From Emergomyces orientalis (Eukaryota > Ascomycota > Eurotiomycetes > Onygenales > Ajellomycetaceae): a stretch of 64,000 nucleotides of DNA. Below, one piece after another: positions 1-13,100 of this stretch. The position numbers were made by a program, and so were the translations under genes. Where the stretch lies: the NCBI GenBank assembly GCA_002110485.1, contig MOWL01000046.1, forward strand, positions 310,001 to 374,000, given 5' to 3'. The notes under the pieces were generated by a model. It saw nothing but the letters and a program-made list of their open reading frames with translations, was not told the DNA's origin and searched no databases. The first letter of the stretch is position 1. Each line of letters begins with the position of its first letter.

Positions 1-353
1 ATGTACTCATGAATTAATTCATTTGCAGTGGATTTTATTCAAGATTATAAGGGGTACGATACATTGTACAGGTTGGTGCAGCTTAGCTCTGGAGGCTAAA
101 AGAAATATATAGAGAACAGTCAATCTCGCCCGATTCGTTATTCCCATGTACCCGAACATTTATCCCAATCATAGGAACACATCTCCATGGTCGGATCAAT
201 AAAGCATGAATCCACCTACGATCCTGTGCACAAACCGTCCCCTGCCCCTTCAGATTACCGGAGAAAGACGCAGGGAACGGCACGAAATCCAGGGGGCCGG
301 CTGCCTTCCGACCACCATTTTAACTATCGTCCTCCGTCTCCTCCTCCCCTCAC
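1..353. other. intergenic, no gene seen
   Basis: AT-rich sequence at the window edge. Short open frames exist on both strands but none has recognisable protein features or splice partners. The region lies downstream of the VOC gene's stop codon and may hold its 3' UTR. Confidence 0.6.
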
Positions 354-984
354 TCAGTCCTCTTTCCCTTTCTTACTAAAAACCCCAGCCCCAACCCAGT
401 ACTGCCAATGCGTCCAAGCAGGCCACATGCATACGGCCTCGATATTATTCCCCACAGGATCTACCACGAAAGAGCCATAGTAGAATTTGTGATACTGGGG
501 GCGCGGGCCGGGGGCGCCGTTGCACTTTCCGCCAGCAGTTAAGGCCTCAGCGTGGAAGTTGTGGACGATGGTGCGGTCTGAGAATGAGAATAAGTATGAA
601 TATGACAATTGGAAAGGGGATATCTATAAGCTAGAAGCTAGATCACAAAATATCAATCAAGAAAAGTGAAGTACAATATAACTTTGGAAGAAAGGGTAGC
701 TGTTGGTATAATAACAAGGAAACAAACTTACTCTTAGCTTCAAACGCAACATGAATCGGCTTTCGTTTTAACCCGTTCTCACCTCTCGTTGCATCATCGC
801 CATCTTCATCCCCTTCCACCCCTGTAATCCAGAAATCTGGATAATACACCCCTAACCCGACCACGTGTGGCACAGGACGCATGTGTTCTCGGTACCCTAG
901 TGGTGCTAGGGCAGCTTTGTAAAAGGCAACGACTTCGTCGAAACGGGCGGCGGGCACGCAGATGCCGATATGGGAGAGACCCAT
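354..984 (-). CDS. VOC (glyoxalase/bleomycin-resistance fold) protein
   Basis: Two exons, 732..984 and 354..577, joined by an intron with a GTAAGT donor and CAG acceptor, give 158 residues. The N-terminus MGLSHIGICV is the first beta strand typical of the vicinal oxygen chelate fold. The end of exon 1 (HVAFEAK) and exon 2 (RTIVHNFHAEAL, then DPVGNNIEAVC) form the second beta-alpha-beta module. DPxGNNIE is the usual C-terminal VOC signature, with Glu in the metal-ligand position. The length suits a single-domain VOC protein. Such proteins may be lactoylglutathione lyase-like or bind small molecules. The substrate cannot be told from sequence. It is probably cytosolic, as no signal peptide is visible. 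Confidence 0.88.
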
Positions 985-2808
985 GATTAACTCTTTGCTA
1001 CTAACTAGATTTTTTAATACGGAATTTGGGTAGCTATTATATTAGGGTTGGCGGTATAGGGTAATTTCCATGGACCACAAATGTGGTATTAATCCGATGT
1101 GGTTTTTAATGGGGGAAAGGAGGAGGATGGGATTGTTATATGCAGAGCTCTTGGCCTCACCCCGCTGTCGCGTTAAGTCTTGGACGTGTCCGGACTTGAT
1201 ATTCTTTAGCTCTCAGGCAATGAGGCAGTGAGGCAGCCAGGCAGCGATGGTCTCGATTCCTTGGGGATTCCCCCAGTGCTTTGCCCGTGTTATGCTTGCC
1301 AAGCAAGCAAACTCCACTCGTCTAAGAGACTCGAGATGAGAAGCCTCTTGGATGAGTCAAAGCGGACGCCAAGCTGTTCGTATTTGATATTGCTAGGGTG
1401 TTTGACGGTGTTGTTGAAATGCCCATTCGTTTGTGATTCGCTTGCTGGGTGGCGTTGGACATTCAGTTGTTTTTTAGTGCGAGCCTGGCTATGTCGGGAA
1501 CGGCCCCAAAAAAAGGAATTCTCCAAAGTATCTGTTCAAAATCTGGCGCAGCGGAAATTTTTGGTCGCCCAAGTTATCTCTCTCGGGGCATTGCATCATA
1601 ATGGATTTTTGTTCTGTTATGGCTTTATTCACTTAAGCAGGGAGAAAGGGATCAGCAGCTTTAAGGGACTAACATCGGAAGAATATCAAGCATCTCCAGA
1701 GCGAGTTCGATGTTTACTGGACGAATTTTATGGAGGTATGATGATCACGGGAATCTAGCTGAAATGATATCTTTTCAAAAGCAATTTGCAGAGACATAAA
1801 ACGTTACCTGCATCCATTGGCGGTTTCATCATAATTCATAAAATGGAACTCAACGATTCAAGCGAAAGCAGAAAGGAAATTGTCCCGGACGGAAAACAGA
1901 ATCAGCAAATTGAAAGCAGAAGAGAAAAAAACACCAACCAAATTAAAACTCGCTGTTGCTATCCGTAAATAAATATAAACAAAACGCTTTTTTCAACCTT
2001 TTTCACAAACATTTTCCCACTCCTTCTCCAGGGAAAACAAAAGACGGTAGAGTAAATCCCTCCTATCCATCGCATCCGTATTGGAAAATACCCTTGACCT
2101 CCTATTCCCCCCTTATATGCCTGTTCCAAACCAAAGCCAAAACCAAACCAAGCCAACCAAACCGGGTCCCGCCATCCTGAAATTGATATAAAATAAGACA
2201 TGTTTAGGTAGGTGAAGTAAACACAAGGAAGATTCCATCCATCCATCCCTGTCATCTCTAAAGTACACAATAGTTTCAAAGCACAACACAAATGAACAAG
2301 AAGCGGAATTAAATGGGGGGAGGAAGACAAGCGAGGTAACCGGGATTGTGTTTGGAAACATATTAGAGATAAAGGAGGAGTAGGTAAGGAAAAACGGCCC
2401 CTTATTAAATAAAAAGTGAACTTGTGTCGTGGCACGTAAGGAATTAACGACACCCCAAACGCCAGAGACGATGGTATAAATAGGGATATGCCAAGCGCAC
2501 CATGTTAAAAAAATATCGAAATTGCAAAGCTCACGTTAATTTTGTCAAGAAGTTTTGTCGAGTTGGTAGGTGCTTGGCAAATCGATATTTTTATCCTGTC
2601 AAATTTACCAAATGGGGTCTTTGGTGTTCCGAAATCAGGCGTACAGTGCATGTATTATAATTCCTGTGGTAAAGGGGGTAAGGGGGGAAGGAAGTCGATC
2701 GATCGACAGACAATAAAGATGGATATCTGTCTCTCGACTCGGTAATATCCCAAATTCGAGCAAAGCAACAAGGGATTTTCCAGCACACTCTAATTCTCTT
2801 TTCGATTT
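985..2808. other. intergenic, 1.8 kb, no supported gene
   Basis: This stretch separates the VOC gene start from the Edc4-like gene stop. A 176-codon plus-strand open frame (1228..1758) and a 164-codon minus-strand frame (1959..2453) are present. Both show no recognisable domain, have irregular composition and lack spliced partners, so I did not call them. The block 1786..2450 is A-rich on plus. Confidence 0.5.
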
Positions 2809-5800
2809 TCACTGGTTGTATGCTTGAAGATCTCTAGCCCAGCGTGTTAAACGGGGAATCCGGCGCAGGACAGGATCATGGGGGGTGTTTTCTGCAATGG
2901 CCATATATAGAGCTTCAAGACGTTGGATGAGAACATCCATGATTTTCGGAGCGACTTCGTAGATCTCGGGGTCCTACACTCCTGTTAATAACAAGAGGGA
3001 AGACAAACACTTCAACTCTCAGGGTGTAGTGTAATGTTGCGTTAAAAGGGGGATGACTTACCCTAACTTTGACAGTCTGGAAAACACGTTCAAGCCAACT
3101 GAGACGATCCATCACGTTTGTTTCAAACGACGATGTCACAGCGGCGCTGACGGAAAGGACGACCAATGGTGAGAGGTTAGAGAGGAATGAAGAATCAAGT
3201 TTGACAAACAGATTGTTGAAAAGGTCTGCTTGTTGAGATGATTGAATCCACTATAATTGGGAGAACAAATTAGTAAAAGTAAAATACCTAATAAAAATAT
3301 GGTAATAAACAAAGGCATACCCTTATGGAACCTTCCTCATATCTTCCGGTATTCAACAGTTCGCTAATTTCCTCCAGTTCGACTTCTTCCGGAGATGGCT
3401 TCGGTGGAGCAATCTCTCGAATAGGGCTCGGAGCCGACAGTTTTTCAGGCGAAGCCGCCTTAACCCCAAGGCGACGATTAAGCTCTAAAATCTCGTTTTG
3501 GAATTGAGATTGAGCAGCTGCCATGGTTGAAATGGTCCCCGATAGGGAGCGGACAAGCGTCGTGAGTTGGTCGATTTTGGTACTGTCGTTCTGTTGTCTC
3601 ACCTCATACTGTTTCATTTGAGCCACAAATTGTCGCTCAACCTCCTTGGTCATCATCCTCGCTTGCTGGATGGATTCCTCTCTGAATAACGGGACGATCT
3701 TCTCATGCAGAACCCTGGAGATATCTTTCTCCAAACGGCTAGATATGGATGCTGAAATCAATTCAGAAATGCGGAGAAGCATGTTTTCATTTGACATTGC
3801 TCGTTGTATGGCTGAAGGGAGAATCTCCTTGATAGTAGGTGGAACTATCGAATCAAGCTGTCGGCCAAGTCCCTCCTTTATTTGCTGGTTCATGGACTTT
3901 GTTGTGGATTCAATGAGTGCAGGGACTACCATCGATTGCACATTGTTGGCAATAATACGAGACAGATTTTTCTCCACATTGTCAGATAAGGTTGACGAGA
4001 CAAGGCGCAAGACTGCATCTTGTTTTGCAGTGGCTGCTTGGTCTTGCGAACGACGATCTTGGTCAAAGCGAAGGTACAAAACTTCAAGTTCCCGGTTGAG
4101 GCATTTTTTAAACTCAGCGGAAACTGCTTTCTCAATTTTCTTTACTTCCTTGTTTAAGAATTCAGACGAAACTCCTAGATTAATCGATTCCGCTGGTCCA
4201 GAATCGGCAGAAGCCCGAGCGGAGGCAGCTTGAGTCTCAATTACTGTCACAGACTGCGGAATTTCAGACTGGCTCAGGTCAACATCCTTACTCAAAATTT
4301 CTTTTAGTTTCCCATTGTCAGCTTTCTTCTTTTTTCGTTTCTCACTCTTCTCTGTAGAAGTGGTCAATTGATCGTGGTGATCAGAAATCGACACAGAATC
4401 GCCTGCCTTCTTCTTTGGTGACTGCTTTGAAGGCGACTGGTTACGGGACGATTCAACTCCAGTAGCTGATTCCTGTCCAGGGCCTGCTGTCCTCTTGGCC
4501 GGTTCCTTCCCTTTTGGAGCACCCTTTAAGGCTACATCGCCGTTGACCGATTGTTCATCGACTTGGGCAGGGAAGCTCTGCAGGGCATTGACATCAATGA
4601 AGCCCTTTTGTAGAGCATTCACAGGATCAAGGATTTTGTTGTCACTGCTCCACCCAAGATCTGACTTCCTAATATTGAGGCAGGTAACACCAAGAGAGTG
4701 CATGACATACAACTCGAATAACCCTGCTTCTTCATCTATACCACGTTGTGAAACAGACGGTCGGGTAAGAGGCAGTAGCTCAAGGCTCCTAAATTGCCCC
4801 TTGCTTCCAAAAGACAGCTCGCGGATTCCACTCATACAAGCTGTTGACTCCGGCTTTGGCAGCCTTTCATCCTTCTCAGCTACTCGTTGAATATACGTGC
4901 ACTGCGACATCGGCGGGAGAGAGTATCTCGGCGCAGACAAGTGGACGAAATAAATAGAATTTCGCGTAGGGTGGCCAATAACGATAATTCCGGACCCGGG
5001 ATGATATGCAACACTGCATATGGCGTCGGACTCATTGTCGTGAGGAAATTTCAACTCCTGCACTGCCTTGCCCAGCCCAATATCCCAGAGCTGAAGCGTG
5101 TGATTCTGTTTCAAACCAACAAGCACATAGCGGAGAGCGGATGCTTTCACATACGGCCGTAATTTGTCGATGAATAAAACAGAAGTAGGCCACGATTTCT
5201 CCGTAGGAGAACCGGTGACGAGTGTCAAAAGGGGTACTCGAATATCTGTTGGCACTTTCGAAGTACCAGCGTTCGGGAAATCCACTACGTCACGAATGTC
5301 CCAAAACCTCATCCTGCCGGTTTTGTCAAGCGACACAATAACTGTATCGTCGTCGCTGAAAATGAAGTCCTTCCCGGCCTTGCCAGTAGCGATTTTCAAC
5401 GATTTTTCTTTGAAGAACTTTTCGGTGTCGACTTCACGTTGCGTTTTTGTCACGCCATACTTTGGAGACATCGCACAATGCGGCCATACGATATGAATGA
5501 ATTTGCCGCGACCGATAGCGAAAAATTCAGGGTGACGGGAGCTCCGCCTAGCCCGTGTTTTCAGCTGGCCGCCAGAGGTATTTTCATCCGAGGCGGGGAA
5601 TGGTGGGAAAATTAAGCTGTCGCGCTCTAGCGCATCCTTTTCGAAGAGATCATTGTCTGCTCTGGAAATGGTCGCCCAGTAGACTGCGCCACTAACACCG
5701 ATCCCAAGAACAGCCTGCTCTTTGGTCGCTGACAAATTTGGTGCTGTAGTCGATAGAGAGACATTGAAAATCCGATCATTGGTAGATCGGAATACTTGCC

Positions 5801-7490
5801 TATCTAGACCATCCTCCTGCCGGACTATTCTCATACCACCGTTTTTCGCCATAGCGTAAACGATATAGTCGGAAGTAGCCGAGGTGAGCGCTCGGTCCAA
5901 TTGGTCGAAGTCCTTCTTGAGGCGGGCAATATCCATTATCCCATCATTCCGAAGCGAGAAGTGGTTTACTGTGTTACCTTTCCAGGTGATCGACACGAAC
6001 GGCTTCAACGGAAAGTTATACACGGGGATAACACGCTCAGCCTCAGACTCCCACGAGTCGGCAATAGCACCGTTGGTATCATCAGCAGACTCCTTTACAT
6101 CTGAGACAACAGGAGGTGAGCTCTTCGGTGTGAAATCGGCGCTAATATCCTTCTCTAATTCCCCCTGAACATCAAGGGCAGTCTGCTCGAGTTTTTCTGC
6201 AAGCGCATTCAAAATGGCTTTGGAATTCTCCTCCTCCTCTTGTTTAATGTGGATAACTTCTTCAGCGGCGGCCCTTGCTAAAGCATCCTCTACCTCCTTA
6301 TTAACTTGTCCAGCAACTTCCCCAAGCGCCTCAGGAACGGTTTCCTTCTTGATCTTCATCTTTTTCTGATCAGGACCCTGGGAGTCTTCAGATGCACCTG
6401 GACCAGGTAGAATTGTCACATTCTCACCCGTTTCCAAAGGTGACGATGATGAAACAGTGTCCCCAGATGGCTCTGATCGTTTTCGCTGGCCATTGGCCTT
6501 GATGAGGCCTGATGCATAGTTTTTCTTCGTGCTGGCGACTTCAGGCGCGGGACTTGCACCAGTGAGCCCTAGTGACTGGTTTCCTTGGGGGGTTCGGTTG
6601 CGGGGAGATGCCGCAGCAAGTTGTTCGAAAGGATTAACATAAGTGAAAATTGAGTCCTTTGGTTGTGGATGGATCGGGGGTTCAAAGGGAGTAGTTTCAC
6701 GGCTTTCACCTGTCCCGAACAGTCTCATCGGGGATGCTCTTCGCTCCGCAGGAGATTTAGCCCCTGCATCAGTAGAACGTTCTCGGGGAGCAGCAGCAGC
6801 TTCGGATGATTTCGCACCGGCGGCAGCAGTTACTGATTCCTCCGATCGCGACGTCTGGGGCTTTGGGCAATTTAATAACTTCAACAGCATATTTTGGGCA
6901 TTGTCAGCGGGAGGAGATGTTGTGGAGGGTGGTTCCGCAGGTTGGGCAGCAGCAGGTCCACCAGACATCAACTCAGTAGCAGCAGATGAAGAGGTAGTTG
7001 ATTTCCCCATGAACGAAGCCACGATATCAGAGGCAGATATACCCCTTCCATGGCCGCTTTGGGTAGTACCAACATAACCCTCACCTTGTGCGTCTTTCGG
7101 CGCGAGGGCGTCGTCTTGCGGCGGTTTTGGGGTAGATGCATTCTGCGCAGCTGGGCTGAACTTGAGCAAATTCAACAAATTGGAAGTGCGATCCGCATTC
7201 AAAGTCTGCTGCTGCGGGTTCTGGGTGCTGTTACGTGGTGTCTGAACATTGGGACTGATGACGTCCGAGCTATGATGGGGAGGTGTGCCCGTATACTGCG
7301 GGCTGTAAAGCGGTGACGACACAGTAGCTTGGAGCAAGCTGGGTGGAGTTGAGAAGGGAAATTCACCAGATGGTGAGCCATTCTGGCGACGACTCTGAGC
7401 TTCAGATATCGGGGGGTTGGACGGATTGTTTGGCGAATGCCTTGGCTTGATGTTGGCAAACAGAGCCTGAAGGTCCGCTTGGGTGGACAT
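2809..7490 (-). CDS. Edc4/Ge-1-like mRNA decapping scaffold (WD40 + C-terminal helical domain)
   Basis: Exons 3321..7490, 3062..3250 and 2809..2973 (GTATGC and GTAAGT donors, TAG acceptors) encode about 1,507 residues. Residues 1-480 are Ser/Pro/Gln-rich and probably disordered. A WD40-like beta-propeller follows at about 480-955 (for example LRYVLVGLKQNHTLQLWDIG, SDDDTVIVSLDKTGRMRFWD). Next come a charged Lys/Ser linker with a nuclear-signal-like KRKKKK, and a long alpha-helical region from about 1113 to the end. This order (disordered N-terminus, propeller, linker, helical C-terminus) is that of Edc4/Ge-1 and fission yeast Pdc1, which scaffold Dcp1-Dcp2 in P-bodies. The start MSTQADLQAL is preferred. 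An in-frame ATG at 7662..7664 would add 58 residues of unrelated composition. The family call rests on architecture and the C-terminal helical domain. Confidence 0.88.
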
Positions 7491-8382
7491 TTCTGCCACA
7501 ACCACCTCGAAAGGTGAGCTCCACGACGCGTGAAAACAGAACTGAAAAGGGCCGTCAAAGAGCAGGACGTAAGCTTCAGCTCCAAATAACCGAAGAAGGG
7601 AAGAGAACGGAAGAAATGAGGGTGGTGGAAACGAAACACCGGGAAGCAGACGAAGTGACAACAAAGTGATGCTGGAATGTTGAGGTTGGTTGAAATTCAG
7701 TGCAGGCTTGGCAGCGAAGCGGCTGCTGACTCAGCAATGCAGTGGCTGGGATTGTTTGCCCTGTTTGCCCATTTTTGATAGCCTGAGTCGCAGATTTCGC
7801 CTGAATGCTTGAGAAGCCGGCGATGTCTATATTGTTCTAGCATAACTAATACAATATATTCAACTGGAGACTAGGAGTCCTGATCCAGTAGAAGAATCAG
7901 TAACTCAACCACCGTCAGATTTAGGAGGAGAGAGAGAAATTTCAGATGACATCATCCAGTCAATGTCACATGATCATCACATGACTGTGGTAGCTTGAAT
8001 TATTCATAGGAAAAATTGCCTAGCGCCAGCAACACCGCTGTCACGGATAAAACCCGCGAATGGACAGGAAAAGTACGAGGACTGAGGAACATGGCCGTTT
8101 TGTAGCAACAGTCGGGCTATCATGGTCGCCTTTTTGTCCAGTTCCAGCACTCTATGTCAAGTCTGATACATCCCTACCGAGATCGTTGTCCCGCCTCCAG
8201 TTTTTGGTACCAATCTGCAACACGCGACAGGCAACATACCACATACCGGGCACAATGTTCTGTCTCAGAAGGTGAGATACAGCCCTTCCGAAATCTCTGA
8301 ATTGTGAAACTCTCTTTATTTATATTTATTTATTTATACTTCTTTCGTTTTTTTTATAAAAAAGAAGTTATTACCAACTAAC
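7491..8382. other. intergenic upstream of the Edc4-like gene
   Basis: Probable promoter and 5' leader of the minus-strand Edc4-like gene, then unassigned sequence. The 8315..8350 segment is a T/A-rich TTTA-type repeat followed by a poly-T. No gene is seen. Confidence 0.5.
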
Positions 8383-8859
8383 ATGCTGTTCAGCTGGCTC
8401 CCTCTCCTCTTCATCCCCACAAACGCCAGTCCCCTATTCATCCTATCCTTTATCACCCTCACCTACCTCCTCCACCGACCATGCATCTACTGCTCTGCTC
8501 TCCTCCTGATACTCTTCCTCTCCTCATGCCACTGGTCGGATCGCTGCTTCTTTGATTTTAGGGGCGACTGGTTTGCCCCTCGCTTCTCCGCCCCAGCCTC
8601 CACCGGTTTCCCTTCCTCACCGGAACATTCAGCACCCGGGCTGGCTGAATATGTGCTGGAGACGGTGAACACGACAGCCACGGCGTTGGCTGGTGCTGCA
8701 GTCGATGAGGTAAAAAAACATTTTGCTTCTACTAATGGGACTGGGGTGGTGGGAAATTCACCCGTGGAATGGACGGGCATGGGTCTGGAATGGTTACGAA
8801 GCCTTCTTGGACGAAGGGAGTGGACGTTGCCATGCGTCGAGGTGAAGGTTCGGCTTTGA
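8383..8859 (+). CDS. hypothetical small membrane-associated protein (weak)
   Basis: A single uninterrupted frame of 158 residues. The N-terminal 50 residues are strongly hydrophobic in two blocks (FSWLPLLFIP and FILSFITLTYLL, then ALLLILFLSS), suggesting a signal anchor or two membrane segments. A polar region follows with one NxT glycosylation-like site near the middle (NTT) and a Trp/Leu-rich tail. Codon use and the clean ATG make it a plausible gene, but I recognise no family. No introns are evident. It sits downstream of the NLR gene's 3' end on the opposite strand. It could be a chance frame in pyrimidine-rich DNA. Confidence 0.35.
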   Translation: MLFSWLPLLFIPTNASPLFILSFITLTYLLHRPCIYCSALLLILFLSSCHWSDRCFFDFRGDWFAPRFSAPASTGFPSSPEHSAPGLAEYVLETVNTTATALAGAAVDEVKKHFASTNGTGVVGNSPVEWTGMGLEWLRSLLGRREWTLPCVEVKVRL

Positions 8860-10150
8860 GTTACGAATTTCATATGTTGAAACACAGGAGTGGGAATTGT
8901 TTTATTTTATTTTGTTTTCATACGCTTTTTATATATTTTAAATATGTTTCCTTTGTCGCGCCTGGCCTGCCTATCAAAAGTCAGAGCAGAAAGTGATATA
9001 TTTACAGTCAGGAAGAGAAATTTGGATATATGATGCTCGATATGGTATTGTATATTGACTCACTAATAGCTTTGTTGCTTTTTTGACATTAAATGTGCCA
9101 TCTGTTAACAATTTAAGTCAATATAAACATGTTATCTCCTGCAAGAAGTGAAAGGGGTTGGTGCGAGCTGCTTTGAACTTATAATGCATCGTGACGGGCA
9201 ACTTATATACCATGAGGTTGAGCACAGGCAGCAGTGTGAGAATAAGTTTCCTCTTCGTTTTTATTTTATTTATTTATTTATTTATTTTGTTATTTTTTTT
9301 AAATCGCCCCCCCCCCCCTTTTTTTTAGGTGCTGACAGGGGCGAGCGGCAACGGACATGGATTGACACACGACCATTTCTCTGCCCCAAGAGTTTAGCCA
9401 GCCCGCTTGCTCTATGCCAGCAAGGATACTTTATTCATTCATACATTTGGAAATGCAGCCTTATCTCTATTTTCAACTTGACCTGCGGCGCGCAAATGCT
9501 GCTCTATAAAAATTGGAGGACCGCTCATCTTCATCAATTCCACTATCACAATCCCACATTTGTCGTTTGTAGGGAGTAATTCACAGAAAAAGAAATATTT
9601 TCAAAATGAGTGTTCAAAAGGAAGTGATCAATTTAAAGTTTCTGTCATATTATTAACTAATTGTGCTTTGAGAAAAATTGAATTGGCAGGCATAAACAAT
9701 TTTCAGCTGGAAATAATTTTGAATGCAATGGCCAATACTCGCTTCAGGTTCATACATTGCTTATACCTCAGCCATCTACCATGGCGATGATGACTTTTCG
9801 CACATTTCTATGACTTAACTCTCCAGCTCTCTGTAATATCTGACTCTAACTTCTAACCCTAACATACTGACTACCCACAACATAAATATCTCACCCTACC
9901 CTGTGAGATGTCCGAGAGGTGTTAGTAATATGCCAAGTATATATGTTTAGAGGTAGAGAAAATCGAATTCAGTATCGCTGGTAGAAAATTGAATTGGTGA
10001 TCTTTTTTCGGCCCCGTTCAAACCCAGCCAAGGTTAATGCCACACATCTCCTCTGCCTGTGAGAAAGAGAGCGAGAGAGCTTTAAAAATGAACCGGATTT
10101 TAATCGTGTCAAAACAAATGGCGTTGCGGCGTGATATATGGCGTTTTATT
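8860..10150. other. AT-rich intergenic with simple repeats
   Basis: This stretch contains a TTTA tandem repeat at about 9256..9290, a T run, a 12-C homopolymer at 9307..9318 and a T run directly after it. No protein-like frame is supported. The final 300 bases probably include the 3' UTR of the NLR-like gene. Confidence 0.5.
9256..9327. repeat. TTTA microsatellite plus T/C/T homopolymers
   Basis: Direct reading shows tandem TTTA/TTTT units followed by TTTTTTTT, AAATCG, twelve C and eight T. It is a slippage-prone low-complexity stretch, likely length-variable and prone to assembly error. Confidence 0.85.
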
Positions 10151-13100
10151 TCAAAGAGATTTAACAGCCTGGATTCTCAGTCCATTTCTAACGGAAATCA
10201 GCTCTCCATTCAGAGAAAATACCACATCATCGTCGGCCGTTTTGACCGGCAACACTTCAGCAGCATTGTTCGAAAGGTAGTCATTCGGTACGAAGAAGTG
10301 CTGATTATAGCGCCCTTCGATCAAGTTGGGCATGGTGGCACTCGAGAACCATGAATTCTGATGCAAGAAGACGAAACTCTTTGTGTCTTCACTTGATCCT
10401 AGGAAATGCCGGCAACGCTTGGGGAAAACGGGACTCAGCGGTGTTAGACTGAGAATATTATTAGTGGGTCGTGATTCTGTAACTGATAATCTAGCCCCGT
10501 TGACGTCGAAGAGAAACGTGGTCGATGAAGACTCGAAGCCCGATACGTGGCCTACCTCGAGCACTAAAATTCCGGTCGATGCGCTGACAACTGCAGTCTT
10601 GACATCGGTTTCCATGCACGTTTCGTCAAGAGAAAATTGCAGACGTATTTCGGGAGTACCGTTACTGCATGGGGATGGAAAAGATTCTGCACTGAAACGC
10701 CTAATAGCGCATCCAGAAAGCAGCCAAAAACCCTGGCGGTCTTCCCGTCCAACTGAAGGAGGAAAAACTAGCCATCGCCAAACTTTCCTATCGTAGGGTT
10801 GGAAGGTCCACGATCCGACGCACGATCCATCCTTGACGCGATACACGCTGTCCGATTTTATGGTGGCCACAAGCAAATACTCACCGTTTGCGCTGAAGCA
10901 AAGCTGTTTCACCCGCGCGGTTGTATGTATCTCTGCAGACGGTGATGAATCACACTTCATTGCTGCTGTAAACAAAAGTTGCCGGATATGTACCACACCC
11001 GTAACATCTGCCGAAGCGATGGTGTTATTTCTGCTGACGACCAGCTTTGTGACAAACGCTGTGCGTGAGTGAGAGTATAATAAAGTTGTAGTCCCGTCCT
11101 TAGCATTAAACCCAACTACCTGCCCGTTATATTTTCCCGCTACAACGGTTGTACCAGAAGGGTGCGCACACATAACTGTGACTTTCCCGCTTCTATGGGA
11201 CTCGTATTCACCCTCGGTAATCACGAGCTGAACAGCATCGTCACTTGTGCTGGTGTCCTCTTCCATGTTTTTGCGGACAAGGACGTCTGGTGACCAAATC
11301 CGCATGCTCGAATCCATGACATCGACCACGCTTGCGCTATCTGAGGTGAAATTCAAAATCCTGAAAGACGGGAATGGCGAGTGAATATGGTACAAAACGG
11401 TAAGCGATTCAAAATCCCAAATGTGCATGTTGCCTTGCGAGTCCGTGGTGACTAGCGTCCGACCATCCGGCGAGCACGAGGCTGATAAGAACCCGACATT
11501 GCTGGGCATCATGTGGGAGTGTACAAGGCTTCCGGACCAAGTCTCGTAGAGCGCAAGGCCGTGGTTAGTGTATATGACGAGGAGGAGGTTGACGTTTGGA
11601 TTCGGGTTGAAAAGGAGCTTTGCAGCGTGCCGTCCATCCTCATCTTTCGCCCAGCCGATGAACTCCGCCTCGCGAATATCCCATAAGCAGACCACTCCGC
11701 CGCGGTATCCGAGGGCGAGCGTCTCCAAATCAGCGGAGACGGAAGCAACTTGCGGAGGTCGAGCAGCAAGGCCATTGTGTTCGGTTTCAACGTCCGAGTT
11801 ACGATATTCGAACTCTTGGTCCTCGAGTAGTTCGCCGGTACCCTTATCCCATTGGAGAAGGTGGCCGTGTTGGGACACGGCGACAATGCGGTTGTCTGAC
11901 GAAGTTAGAACGAGACAGCGGAACCTCAGCCGGTTTTTCCACAGGGTATTGCCATTCAAATCTTGAAGTGCAATGGTTCTGGTCATGCACAAAACTATAA
12001 GCCCGTCGGTGAGATGGACTAGATCGACAGAGTCATTGTTATGGATAACCGTTTCCTTTTGACAACTGCGGTGGTTGTATAGGATTACATTTCCCGACTC
12101 CATGCCTACCGCAATCAGGCTATCGCCACATGATACGGCTGCGGCGATGTCATCACCAAAGCTAACATAGGCAATACAGTCATCCCACGTGGTGTTCTTG
12201 CGGCCTACAAGTGAAAGTCCACCTAGTCGTTTCCCGAATTGTTGATATATTGCGGACCCTGACGGGCAAAGTGGGGGTATGAGGAAATAGATGGACGAGG
12301 GATCGTGCAGTAATGCCTCTCCAAAATGAGTCACCAACCTGCTTAGATCCGTTGACCAGCTATCGATGTTTTTGACATGGCTACTTAGCGGTGATCGGTA
12401 CTTGGCTCTTCTTTCTAAGTATGCTTTGAGGTTTTTCGACGTGCGGATGAGATTGTGGAGGTTAGCAGTCAGCGCGAGCCTTTCAATCCAGCTCAGCATA
12501 CTCGTTCTGAAGAATCGGTCTATTGCAGCCAAAAGCTTATCGCTTTCTGATGACGCAGTATAGACATGCTCGGAAAACTGGGTCATGGAATAATTGAGGA
12601 AAGGTGATGGGTCAGATCGCGTTTGGGTAAGAAATCGTGGATTTCGAGGAGGTCGCAATTCACTTCCCGACAATAGGTGCAAGCATGCCAATGCCGCCTT
12701 CTCATGAGCATTGGGTTTCGAGATTTCAAATTCTCCCGCAGCCTCTGATAGAAGGAACTCGCGGGCAGTTGGGTGAATGAGATCAACGATACCCGATTCC
12801 TCGTCGACGGTGACTAGTTGGCCGCATAGACCCTCCACTGCGCTCTTTGTGCTCGGGAGCATGGTGTTAATATCTATCAGAAGTGCCTGAGAGAGCTCCG
12901 ACATTGTTAGCTTGCGGGTACAAACCACCGTCCAGGCAAGAACCGCCTTAGCAATGTGTTTCTCTAGCGTGTTCGTGGCCATTGGTTTGATTGTTCGTTC
13001 GTAATAGGGAATCATGCCTTCTGGAATCCTCCCTAGGACCGTCATAACACTTTCGCTAGAGTAGAGGTTTTCTAACTCATCGAGGACTAGGCGGACCCAG

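Noticed and set aside
1228..1758. 176-codon open frame on plus
   Set aside because: No domain, odd composition, no splice partners, and it competes with a similar frame on minus. Probably chance.
1959..2453. 164-codon open frame on minus
   Set aside because: Built from pyrimidine- and T-rich intergenic DNA; overlapping frames on both strands; no protein signature.
7491..7664. 58-residue N-terminal extension of the Edc4-like protein
   Set aside because: In-frame ATG exists at 7662..7664, but the added residues are Pro/Phe/Ser-rich and unlike the family start MSTQADLQAL.
9900..10040. tRNA-like words (GATGTCCGAGAGGT and GTTCAAACCC)
   Set aside because: The spacing and flanking acceptor-stem pairing of a Ser/Leu tRNA are not there. 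No convincing tRNA was found in the window.
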